From NCBI GenBank assembly GCA_963782885.1, contig CAWALL010000002.1, forward strand, positions 248,001-312,000: a stretch of DNA of 64,000 nt, in the 5' to 3' direction. Shown one piece after another: positions 33,086 through 42,426 of this stretch. The stretch comes from DATAOG01 sp963782885. GTDB taxonomy: Bacteria; Pseudomonadota; Alphaproteobacteria; Geminicoccales; Geminicoccaceae. A program made the translations under genes and the position numbers. Each line of letters starts with the position of its first letter. Position 1 is the stretch's first letter. Below the pieces are notes generated by a model. The model ran no database searches. It had not been told where the DNA came from and worked only from the letters and a program-made list of their open reading frames with translations.

Positions 33086-35029
33086 TCACCGGGCCATGTA
33101 GCCGCTGTGGATTACCTGCCGGGCGGACGACCGGACCGAGGGCAGCGAAGGTGCATGCCGCTCATCGTCCCGCTCGATCGTTCTGGCCAATGCCTCCTCC
33201 ATCCGCTGCCAGTGGCGCTCCTCGAAGCGGTCGAGACCGCAGATCGCGGCCGCGGCGCGGGCATAGACCCGGCAGTCGAGCGCCTCGTTGCGCCGGCCCG
33301 GCTCCTTCTCCCAGGAGCCGCGCGGGAAGCCCTTGACGATGCGGGTGACCAGGCGCTCAGCCGTGAGCTGCTTGAAGTACTCCTCGCCGTACTGCGGGAA
33401 GTGGCTGGCGCCGGGCGGGAAGCTCGCTCCTTCGTCGAGCGCCTCCTCGGTCGGCCACTCCAGCTTGAGCCAGCGGTACAGCTCGCCCTTGGCGACCGGC
33501 GTGCCGACGGACCAGGCACGGAGCCCCCGCCGCTTGCCGCCGGCATCAGCTTTGGACACCGAGAGCAGCAACGCTGTGTCCTGATCGCGGCCCTTGACCG
33601 CCACTGCCGTCCTGGGCTGCCGCGCCGCAGCGCCGGCTGGCCCCCAGCTGGCTTGCGGGTGCTGCCGCACCCAGGCGTACACATCCTGGGTCGCATAGCC
33701 CGCGTCGACGCACATCACCCGGATCGGGAGCGTGTGACCGCTCGCGTGCAGCCAGTCCCGGGCGAGGACACCATCCAGCTTCTGCCATACGTCGGGCCGG
33801 GCGGTGTCGCCCTCGATCACCTGGTAGTCGACCGACCAGCTCTCCTTGCTCCGGCCCCAGGCCACCACCTCGACCTCGATCCGATCCTTCTGGACGTCGA
33901 CGCCGGCGGTGAGGAACAGACCCTGCTCGGGGACGACGCCGATGCGGTAGGTCTCCCGTCGCTCGTACAGCCGCTGCCACTCGGGCGCCTCCGCCTCCTC
34001 CTCGAACGGCAGCCCGAGCACCGTGTTCACGAAGCCCTTCATCAGGTCCGGCGTCTTCTTCGCCTGCTCGTACACCTCGGCGGCATCGGCCCAGCTGAAC
34101 CAGCCGACCGGGCTGTACAGGCTGGAGAGATGGAACCCGGCGGTCCGGCCGTCGCCATCACCGGTCTGCCACCATTCGCCATGCTCCAGCATCCAGGTCT
34201 TGTGGCGCTCGCCGATCAGCGAGCCGCAGTGCTCGCAGGCGTACTCGGCCTCGCGCGGCCGGCCCTCGGGCCAGCGCAGGTTCCCGAACTCCAGCGTCTG
34301 ATGCTCATGGCAGTGCGGGCAGGGCACGAAATAGCGCCGCTGGTCGCTCGCCTCGTACTCCCGCTGGATCCGCGACAGGCCCTTGGTCTTCGGCGTCGAC
34401 ACCAGCAGGATCTTCCGGCGCTGGAACGTCGCCGAGCGCCGCTCGGCGAGCAGGATCGGATCGCCCTCGCCCTCGACGTCGCCGGGGTAGCCGTCCACCT
34501 CGTCGAGGAACAGATAGCGAGCCGGCATGGAGCGCAGCCCAACCGCGCTGTTGGCGCCGGTCAGGATCAGCACGCCACCGGGGAACTCCTTGCTCAGCAC
34601 CGTATTGCCGCTGTCGCGCGAGCGCCGCTCCTTGACCCGCTCGCGCAGAACATCGCTCTCCTCGATCAGCGGATCGATGCGCTGTTTGGAGTTGCGCTTG
34701 GCCAGCTCCACGGTCGGCGCCACCGCCATCATCGGCCCCGGCGCCTGGTGAATCACATACCCAATCCATCCATTGCCCGCCTCCGTGCCCCCGGTCTGAC
34801 TGCCCTTCATGAACACCACGCGCTGGACCGGCGAGGACGGTGAGAGACAGTCCATGATCTCCTTGAGGTACGGGGTCCGCGCGGTGCGCCAGCGCCCCGG
34901 CTCCGAGGATGCCCGCTGCGAGAGCACCCGGTAGCGGTCGGCCCATGCCGAGACGGTCAGCAGGGGATCGGGCTTGAGTCCGTCCCGCCATGCGCCCTCG
35001 ATCGCCTCGCCGCCGTCGTAGCTCTCCAT
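33086..35029 (-). CDS. Phage terminase large subunit (GpA family)
   Basis: 647 residues, a normal length for the lambda gpA family that packages DNA into the prohead. RVVFMKGSQTGGTEAGNGWI is the Walker A-like ATPase loop and ARYLFLDEVDGYPGDVEGEG carries Walker B. Motif III region ILLVSTPKTKGLSRIQREYE follows. A zinc-ribbon-like segment has YFVPCPHCHEHQTLEFGNLR and YACEHCGSLIGERHKTWM. The nuclease domain includes FLTAGVDVQKDRIEVEVVAW and VMCVDAGYATQDVYAWV. No frameshift is visible, unlike in most of the surrounding prophage. Confidence 0.93.
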   Translation of the reverse strand: MESYDGGEAIEGAWRDGLKPDPLLTVSAWADRYRVLSQRASSEPGRWRTARTPYLKEIMDCLSPSSPVQRVVFMKGSQTGGTEAGNGWIGYVIHQAPGPMMAVAPTVELAKRNSKQRIDPLIEESDVLRERVKERRSRDSGNTVLSKEFPGGVLILTGANSAVGLRSMPARYLFLDEVDGYPGDVEGEGDPILLAERRSATFQRRKILLVSTPKTKGLSRIQREYEASDQRRYFVPCPHCHEHQTLEFGNLRWPEGRPREAEYACEHCGSLIGERHKTWMLEHGEWWQTGDGDGRTAGFHLSSLYSPVGWFSWADAAEVYEQAKKTPDLMKGFVNTVLGLPFEEEAEAPEWQRLYERRETYRIGVVPEQGLFLTAGVDVQKDRIEVEVVAWGRSKESWSVDYQVIEGDTARPDVWQKLDGVLARDWLHASGHTLPIRVMCVDAGYATQDVYAWVRQHPQASWGPAGAAARQPRTAVAVKGRDQDTALLLSVSKADAGGKRRGLRAWSVGTPVAKGELYRWLKLEWPTEEALDEGASFPPGASHFPQYGEEYFKQLTAERLVTRIVKGFPRGSWEKEPGRRNEALDCRVYARAAAAICGLDRFEERHWQRMEEALARTIERDDERHAPSLPSVRSSARQVIHSGYMAR

Positions 35030-35041
35030 CCGCAGACCGGC

Positions 35042-35182
35042 TCACGACGTGCCCGCGACGAGCCGGGCGAAATAGCCGAGCAGGACGACCAGAACGATGA
35101 TGATCGCCACGTAACGAACAGCATCGAGCAGCACCTCGCCGGCACCCGCGAGCAGCGGAAGCCGCCGCAGCCTCGTGAGCAT
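35042..35182 (-). CDS. 46-residue membrane protein in the terminase region
   Basis: ATG at 35182 gives MLTRLRRLPLLAGAGEVLLD, a basic N-terminus, then AVRYVAIIIVLVVLLGYFAR, one clear membrane helix, and the end LVAGTS. It is tightly packed between the small terminase gene and the large terminase start. Its size and position suggest a real phage gene. Function unknown. Confidence 0.55.
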   Translation of the reverse strand: MLTRLRRLPLLAGAGEVLLDAVRYVAIIIVLVVLLGYFARLVAGTS

Positions 35183-35201
35183 GTCGTTGGTTCCCTGGTG
35201 G

Positions 35202-35754
35202 TCAGCGCAGGTTCGGCCGAGGTTCGGCCAGCTCGTTCAGGTGCTCGCGCACCTGGCGCTCGAGCACGGTGTGCAACCGGTGCTGATCGACCTCGAGCTC
35301 GGCCGCGATCATCGCCGCCACCCGCGCCGGCCAGTTGACCCACGCGTCGCGCTCGTCGCGGGCAAGCTTGAACACCTGCGCCACGGCCTTGGCGCGGTCG
35401 ACCAGCTCGCCCTTCATCCGCTGCAGGCGGAGCCGGCGCTCCTGGGCCTTGAGCACTTCGTTGGCGGTCCGCGCCTGCATGAAGGTCATGCCGCCCGCCG
35501 AGACCGGCTCGCCGTGCTCGCGCAGGGTGTCCCGTACCGCGCCCACCGCCGCCTCGGGCACCCGGCTTCATCGCGCCGTGCTGCCGGCGCTGCTGCGCGC
35601 GATCGGTGTTGCTCGACCAGGCGGCCCTGACCCGAGCCAGGTCCCAGGCACCGTCAGGCTCACGGCGAATCCGACCGGCCTTCTCGGCGCGGCGGACCGC
35701 CGTCTCGCTCACTCCGATGTGCCGGGCCAACGCCCGATTACTCGTTGTGCGCAT
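35202..35754 (-). pseudogene. Phage terminase small subunit-like (Nu1 type), frameshifted
   Basis: From the ATG at 35754: MRTTSNRALARHIGVSETAV, RRAEKAGRIRREPDGAWDLA, RVRAAW. The helix-turn-helix fits the DNA-recognition domain of Nu1-type small terminases. Around 35570 the frame changes and continues PEAAVGAVRDTLREHGEPVS, AGGMTFMQARTANEVLKAQE and LNELAEPRPNLR. The second half contains the usual 'F--AR---E-LKA--RRL-L---KGELVD' motif. As an alternative, two separate genes with a GTG start at 35561 are possible. Confidence 0.7.
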
Positions 35755-35875
35755 CCATACAATCGCCGGTCAGTCAAGTCCTAACTATCTGATTTCGATC
35801 GACTATTCCGCTTGACTGTGAAGGCCGACCGAAGCGTTCATGGGCTCATCAAAGTTGCCGATGTGGAGAACAAAG

Positions 35876-36091
35876 ATGAGCCCGAAGTTGCAGAGCCAGC
35901 TCGCCAAGTCGAAGGAGCAGGCGCTCGCCGCCTTCATTGCTAAGAAGGCTGAGATCGACGAGGCGCTTGCGCGGCTCCAGGCGCTCAGCGACGACCACTT
36001 CGACTACGCGCCCGACGACATCACCTGGAGCCACGTCGGCACCCTGGAGCACTACGCGGAACTGCTCAAGCGCATCACGGACACGGGCGCC
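35876..36091 (+). pseudogene. Small conserved protein next to the methyltransferase, 3' end lost
   Basis: MSPKLQSQLAKSKEQALAAF, IAKKAEIDEALARLQALSDD, HFDYAPDDITWSHVGTLEHY, AELLKRITDTG. It is a clear homologue of the intact 80-residue protein at 51986 (shared LSDDHFxYAPD, IxWxHVGTL, LKRITD). After ITDTG it runs into the 3' end of the truncated methyltransferase gene on the other strand, so its last ten residues are gone. Such proteins recur on alphaproteobacterial plasmids and prophages. Function unknown. Confidence 0.75.
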
Positions 36092-37049
36092 GCACCAGTA
36101 GTGGTCCGCGCCGTCCCTCCAGCCGTAGAGGATCGGTTCGTACTGGCGCTGGTAATCGGCCCGGCCGAGCGTGAAGGTGCTCTTGGCCCAGATCACGAAC
36201 GTCGACCACTTGCCGCCGGCCGCGGCGAACGCCCGCTGCAGCGTGTGCAGCTCGGAGCTGCTCATGCAGACGTAAACCGCGCCCTTGGTGACGGCGACGA
36301 TGTTGGTGCAGGCGTCGAGCAGGAAGGCTTCGAAGCCGCCGCCGAGGTTGTCGTTGAGGATCGGCCTGTGCTTGCCCCTGAGCTTGTCCTTCGGGGTGTT
36401 GGCGTAATCGACGTTGTAGGGAGGATCGGTCCAGGTCATGTCGGCGAGCTGGCCGCCGAGCACACGCTCGAGATCAGTCAGAACCGTGGCGTCGCCGCAC
36501 AGCAGGCGGTGGTTGCCCAGGATCCAAAGGTCGCCCGGCTTGCTGACCGGGTCCTCCGGCGGCTCCGGGACCTCGTCTTCGGCCTCGTCTGAACCCGCCT
36601 CGCCGTCGGCGATGGCCAACAGCCGCTCGAGCTCCGTCGCGTCGAAGCCGACCAGGTCGAGGTCGAAACGTTCGTCGCGCAGCCACGCAAGCTCCTCCGC
36701 CAGCAGCGCGTCGTCCCAGCCGGCCTGCAGCGCGATCTGATTGTCGGCCAGGATGTACGCCCGCTTCTGAGCTTCGGAGAGGTGCTCGAAGCGGATCACC
36801 GGGATCTCGTCCAGCCCCCAGCTTGCGCGCCGCGAGCAGCCGGCCGTGGCCGGCCAGGATGCCGGCGTTCTCGTCGATCAGGATCGGGTTGGTCCAACCG
36901 AACTCGACCATGCTGGCCGCGATCTGGTCGACCTGCGCCTCGCTGTGCGTGCGCGGGTTGCGCTCGTACGGGCGCAGCCGCTCGATCGACCACAGCTCGA
37001 TCCGGTCCGCGAGCGCGACCAGCCCGGCGCTCTGCGGTGCATCGGTCAA
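36092..37049 (-). pseudogene. ParB-domain DNA adenine methyltransferase, copy A (frameshifted and 3'-truncated)
   Basis: TTG at 37049 gives TDAPQSAGLVALADRIELWS, RLRPYERNPRTHSEAQVDQI and GILAGHGRLLAARKLG, the ParB/sulfiredoxin-like domain. Around 36815 the frame is lost, and it resumes IRFEHLSEAQKRAYILADNQ, LAIADGEAGSDEAEDEVPEP and MTWTDPPYNVDYAN, which has catalytic motif DPPY. GKWSTFVIWAKSTFTLGRAD and HYWCGA are followed by unrelated sequence at 36091. The C-terminal SAM-binding FGGSGST motif present in copy B (54067) is missing, so this copy is inactive. Confidence 0.9.
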
Positions 37050-37351
37050 GTGCGAACCTCATGCGACCGGTGCGACGGGCGCGACCGCGTGCCCGACTCG
37101 CAGCAGAACCCCGGCATGCTCGCCTCCTTGCTCTGCCTCGTGGTCGGGCTCACGATCGCGTCACCTGTGGTATTTGGCATCGGACCGGGTCGTTCGCGGT
37201 CCCGCCAAGGTCCTCGATGGCGGCCAAGCGGGTCAGATCCTACAACGGCCGCGGCACCGCCAGCGCGGGTTGACCCGATGTCGATGCAGGAGCAGCATCA
37301 TCTCCAGGGGCCGGCGCCATCCGTGGCATCCCGGCTGAGGAGGAGGACGCC
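37050..37351. other. Spacer upstream of the SQR-like gene
   Basis: The stretch begins with GTGCGAAC and GGTGCGACGGGCGCGACC, related to the nine-base repeats of the two intergenic modules described below. A short plus-strand frame (MLASLLCLVVGLTIASPVVF at 37119) looks like a signal peptide but no protein follows it. The Shine-Dalgarno GAGGAGGAG for the next gene lies just before 37352. Confidence 0.4.
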
Positions 37352-38653
<1,302 letters not shown>

Positions 38654-38825
38654 GCACGGGCCGAGAGGAACCCAGTTCGTCGAGCCCTGGTCTGGCGGCG
38701 CGAGCGGCGCCAATCGGCTCCCCACCCCTGTCGTGGACAGGTGCGAACCGGGCGGTGCCAACCTGCTGCGACGGCTGCGACGGTTCGCACCTGACTTCGC
38801 ACCCAAGACAGGCGCAGAAGCCGAG

Positions 38826-38952
38826 GAGTTCTGCGGCGTTCAGGGCCGGGATGCGACGGGGAGGTGCGAACTGCGAACCCGGAATCGCGCCCTGTCGCTA
38901 GCGAAATATCGCGCGGGGCCCCCCCGTATCACTATTTGCAAAGGAAGGACCC
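38826..38952. repeat. Intergenic module A, near copy of 56330-56439
   Basis: The shared core runs from TTCTGCGGC through GTGCGAACTGCGAACCCGG and CGCTAGCGAAATATCGCG to CCCCCGTATCA and GGAAGGACCCA. It is preceded, as in copy B, by CTGCGACGG repeats and GGTTCGCACC motifs (38765-38805). The conservation without an obvious shared protein suggests a regulatory or replication-related site of the related prophages. Confidence 0.7.
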
Positions 38953-39093
38953 ACAACTGCCAAAATAGATTGGCGCTTTGCTTTCTCTATCAACTCTGTG
39001 TGCATACGCAAGAGTCTTGCAATCGACTTCACGATGCTGTGACTGGACTGTCGCCACACTTCGGGCCCCGCGCCGGCACCCTCCATACCGAAA

Positions 39094-39116
39094 CAGCCCG
39101 CGTGGACGGCGGGCTG
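39094..39116 (-). terminator. Hairpin followed by T residues on the minus strand
   Basis: CAGCCCGC and GCGGGCTG form an eight-base stem; on the minus strand the stem is followed by TTTCGG. It lies about 160 bases past the end of the minus-strand XRE regulator. An equivalent hairpin is at 56593-56619. Confidence 0.5.
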
Positions 39117-39166
39117 CCGATACATGCTCTGCGAGCTTAGTCGAACAATACTCCTTATGGCGAACA

Positions 39167-39225
39167 CTGTCAAGTGCAAAATACATCCTGTGTAGCCGTT
39201 GCAACCGTGCGAGCTGTCAAGTGCA
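39167..39225. repeat. Two direct repeats CTGTCAAGTGCA
   Basis: CTGTCAAGTGCA occurs at 39167-39178 and 39214-39225, about 47 bases apart, close to the XRE regulator remnant. They could be binding sites for the regulator or for a phage promoter complex; this is inference. Confidence 0.4.
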
Positions 39226-39459
39226 GAGCCGTCGCGGACGGAAGCGAGATGCGAGCGCATTCCATGCATTGTTGTTAATCAGGGTCGGCAAGTGCCTCGA
39301 TAAGGGCGGCAAGCGCCTCCCGATGCTCTGGCTTTGTGATCTTGAGGAAATTGCGGGTCAGCTCTCGGAGCATCCGCTGCTGGGCGGTAGGGACAAAGCC
39401 CCGACCGCTCTGCGAGCCCGCGTAGAAGTCGCTGATATCAACCCCAAGCACGCGGGCTA

Positions 39460-40492
39460 GAGCGTTTCCGCTTTAAGTAGAACCATAGCCGGCATGGGCG
39501 AGATAGCTGGCGCATTCGGACGATGGCACCGACGCGAGCAGGCGGCCGATCGTCGACCAAAGCTCGTCCTTGGTACGGGTGGCGGCCTTGCGCAGCAGGG
39601 CCTTGAGGTTGGCGAACAGCTGCTCGATCGGATTCAAATCGGGCGAATAGGGCGGCAGGTAGAGGATCGAGGCGCCGACCGCGGCGAGTGCCTGCCGGAC
39701 GCCGTCGACCTTGTGGGCGGCGAGGTTGTCGAGCACCACCACGTCGCCGGGTTCGAGCGCCGGCGCCAGGAACTGCTCGGCATAGGCACGGAAGGCGACG
39801 CCGGTCATCGGACCGTCGAGCACCAGCGGCGCGACGATGCCGGTCTGCCGGAGGCCAGCGACGAAGGTCGTGGTCTTCCAGTGGCCGTGCGGCACGGCGG
39901 CGACCAGGCGCGAACCCGCCCGACTGCGGCCATAGCGCCGGGCCATGTTGGTGGCGGTCGCGGTCTCGTCGAAGAAGACGAACCGGGCGGGATCCATGAA
40001 GCGCTGCCAGGCCCGCCACCGCCGGCGCTGGCCGGCGACATCGGGCCGAGCCTGCTCGGCCGCTCTCAGGGACTTTTTTTATGCCTGAGGCCGAACCGGC
40101 GCAGCGCGTTGTGGATCGTCGTCAGGCCGGCGCGGAGGCCGGCGCGCTGCTGGATTTGGGCCTGGAGCTCGGCGAGCGTAAGGTCCGGGGCCGCCGCGAC
40201 CAGGGCCGCGAGCTCACCTTCATACGCCCGCAGCAGCGGCCGCCGATGGCCGCGAGTGCGGGCCGGCGCCGGGCTGCCGGTCGCGCGCACCCGCTGCATC
40301 AGCTTGATCGCCATCGACGGGCTGACCGCGAACCGACGTGCGGCTTCGCGGATCGAGCTGCCGCGCTCGACCGCCCGCACGATCCGCCGCCGCAGGTCCA
40401 AGGAAATCGGAGCCGGCATGATGAACTCTCGCCTGTTCTCAACCAATATTGTCGAATCACAGGTATCGATTCTACGCAATAGGAATATGCTC
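39460..40492 (-). mobile_element. IS630-family insertion sequence, 1033 bp
   Basis: The element lies between TA dinucleotides at 39458-39459 and 40493-40494, the target duplication of this family. Its ends read GAGCGTTTCCGC and, on the minus strand, GAGCATATTCCT, with GTAGAA in both at equal distance. It encodes a two-frame transposase. Confidence 0.9.
39473..40419 (-). CDS. IS630-family transposase made by a -1 frameshift
   Basis: The first frame (start 40419) reads MPAPISLDLRRRIVRAVERG and SIREAARRFAVSPSMAIKLM, the helix-turn-helix, and ends RFGLRHKKSP at 40066. A run of seven A on the minus strand at about 40076-40082 allows a -1 slip into SLRAAEQARPDVAGQRRRWR, which leads to FVFFDETATATNMARRYGRS (Asp), VVVLDNLAAHKVDGVRQAL (Asp) and YSPDLNPIEQLFANLKALLR (Glu). 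Programmed slippage on A runs is well known in IS630 relatives, so this is likely functional rather than broken. Total about 315 residues. Confidence 0.88.
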
Positions 40493-40944
40493 TAACTGGT
40501 AGAGCCGACCCGCCGCAATCCGGTTGATGCCCGTCTCGTACTTATGCTCCTGCTGGTAGGTGACGCCGAGCAACGCGGCGAGCTGGTGCTGGGTCAAGCC
40601 GCGCATGATCCGGAATTCGCGTACCCGGGCTCCGACGTAGCGGTGAGCATCCTGCGGCAGAGGGTGACCAGTGGTCCTTCGATTATGAGCTGTCATAATA
40701 TTCTCGCGTCCGCTGTATGGGCGCACGATACCCGAAGAGTTCAGCCGATGCAGGCGCCCTCCCCCGAATGCGCCGACCTCCCAAGGCATCATAAGCGGGC
40801 AGCGGAGCCGCAAAGGGGAGCGCGTTGGCAACCCGGGAAACCATCTCACCGTGGCCGGCCTGCGCTGGCAGCACCTCCAGCAGGAAGCTCCCCCCACGGG
40901 CGTTCCTTCGTGCCGGTTCTGCGCTTTCCGGCGCCGCACTCGGG

Positions 40945-41760
40945 CTACTCCCTGGCGAACACGACGTTTGCCGAGATGTCCGAGACCCAGCGCCCTTTGA
41001 GCACCTCTCCCTGATCCTGCAGGATGAAGTTGTCGGGACTCCAGAAGAAGTTCGTAGCGACGACATCGCAGGAGATGACGATGTTCTCCGATCTCAGGAC
41101 GCGGCAAGCCTCGATGGCGCTGTCCCCGAGCGGCGAGTATACATTGAGCCGCGCCTCGGACCGGTTCTCGTGCGAGCCGTGGAAGATCTTGACGTGATGC
41201 AGCGACATCTCGCCGGGCTCGAGGACCAGATCGACCGCGTGCGCCTCGTCGACCTCGACCGCGATCTCCTGGCCGCGCGAGAGCATGTTGCCCTCGGCGA
41301 AGGTGTCGGCGTGCGCGACCACCTCGCACTTATGGGTCCCGGGCACGACCCGCATGCAGCCGCTCAAAGGCGTCCAGGGCGAGAGCGCCACCCAGGCGGT
41401 GACGACGTCGCCCTGGGCCTCGAGCCCCCAGTAGGTGATGTCCTGATGCCAACTGATGAAGTCGCGCGTACGCGGCTCCTTGGTGAAGAAGACGGTCTCC
41501 CAGCACAGGATGTCGGGCCCGATCACCGCCTCGACGGCATCGAGAATCCGCGGCTGGCGGACCAGCTCCTGCGCAAAGATGTAGACCAGGTGCGGCTTGT
41601 GCTTGTAGGGCCCGGGCAGGCTGCCGCCGGCCGCCGCCTCGGCGGCCTCGAGCCGGGCGCGATAGCGCGCCGCGTCCTCGGCCGTCAGGACCCGGATCGG
41701 GCAGAGATAGCCGTCCTCGCGATAGCGCGCGACCTCGGCGGTGCTCAGAAGCTTGCCCAA
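40945..41760 (-). CDS. Phytanoyl-CoA dioxygenase-like protein with an atypical C-terminus
   Basis: 271 residues. LSTAEVARYREDGYLCPIRV opens a Fe(II)/2-oxoglutarate dioxygenase of the PhyH family. DFISWHQDITYWGLEA holds the HxD iron ligands, and LHHVKIFHGSHENRSEARLN the distal His. From about residue 203 (VYSPLGDSAIEACRVLRSEN to the end ISANVVFARE) the sequence no longer resembles the family, and the usual arginine that binds 2-oxoglutarate is not obvious. It may be a chimera made by deletion into another gene, so activity is doubtful. Substrate unknown. It resembles the intact PhyH protein at 49115 only in the common core. Confidence 0.65.
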   Translation of the reverse strand: MGKLLSTAEVARYREDGYLCPIRVLTAEDAARYRARLEAAEAAAGGSLPGPYKHKPHLVYIFAQELVRQPRILDAVEAVIGPDILCWETVFFTKEPRTRDFISWHQDITYWGLEAQGDVVTAWVALSPWTPLSGCMRVVPGTHKCEVVAHADTFAEGNMLSRGQEIAVEVDEAHAVDLVLEPGEMSLHHVKIFHGSHENRSEARLNVYSPLGDSAIEACRVLRSENIVISCDVVATNFFWSPDNFILQDQGEVLKGRWVSDISANVVFARE

Positions 41761-42095
41761 TACTCTCTACCCGATGGCAATGGCTCGGCGCTGCCCGACC
41801 AGCATCCGACCCACACTCCTAACCCCGATCGCCGCCGCCGTGAACCGGAATCGTTTTCACCAGCCGCCACTGGCGAACAGATGGCGCTGGGCAGGCAGCA
41901 TTGAGCTAAGATCCCAGCACGGCAGCCGCCCGGAAGAGCTGGCGCGAGCACTTTGTCAGCGCCGGCGCGATCGGACTCGATGACCCGCCGCTACGCCTCG
42001 AGATGGAGGCGGTGGACGCCGCGACGGACGCCGGCACGTGATCGGCGTCAGGTCGCCCGAGGTCGGGCCGGGGGCCTCGGGATGCGGCCGGCGCC
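41761..42095. other. Spacer with a possible gene end
   Basis: No complete gene is seen. The plus strand between about 41917 and 42041 reads RKSWREHFVSAGAIGLDDPP and LRLEMEAVDAATDAGT to a TGA, which may be the end of a lost gene. Nothing else is recognised. Confidence 0.35.
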
Positions 42096-42260
42096 TCAGC
42101 TCTTCTTGGCGGTCTTCGCCGTGAACGGCGCCGGCACGCTCACGACCTTGTCGCCGCCACACTTTGGGCAGCGCGGCGTGCTCGCGCCATGCTCGGATAT
42201 GGTCTCGACCCGGTCGAAGATCTCCTGGCACTGCTCGCAGCGATAGACATAGGTTGGCAT
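42096..42260 (-). CDS. FmdB-family zinc ribbon protein
   Basis: 54 residues: MPTYVYRCEQCQEIFDRVET, ISEHGASTPRCPKCGGDKVV, SVPAPFTAKTAKKS. The two CxxC pairs (C8, C11, C31, C34) form the zinc ribbon of the FmdB/CxxC_CxxC_SSSS family. These small proteins are common and their role is not settled. It is encoded on the same strand as the SMP-30-like gene 166 bases upstream. Confidence 0.88.
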   Translation of the reverse strand: MPTYVYRCEQCQEIFDRVETISEHGASTPRCPKCGGDKVVSVPAPFTAKTAKKS

Positions 42261-42426
42261 GACCGCAGCCTCCCATGCACCTCCACGTTCGATATCAATA
42301 TGGTGTGCGCCGGGCGCGCCGCGGAGGGGAAGGGGGGAGTTCCAACGGCCCCTCGCCCGCAGACCGGCAAGTCGAGAGAGGCCGTGACATGTCGTTCCGG
42401 GCCGCCTTCGGCTGCCGAGCCGGGTC

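Larger units (their letters stand above)
39275..40696 (-). pseudogene. XRE-family regulator (phage repressor-like), split by IS630
   Basis: From the ATG at 40696: YVGARVREFRIMRGLTQHQL, AALLGVTYQQEHKYETGINR and IAAGRLYQ, a helix-turn-helix of the Cro/CI type. The IS630 element enters after YQ with a TA duplication. Beyond it the protein continues LARVLGVDISDFYAGSQSGR, GFVPTAQQRMLRELTRNFLK and EHREALAALIEALADPD to a TAA at 39275-39277. Repaired it has 128 residues. It was probably a repressor of one of the prophages and is now non-functional. Confidence 0.85.

Noticed and set aside
32879..34843. A 654-codon plus-strand open frame
   Set aside because: It is antisense to the terminase large subunit gene and shows no domain.
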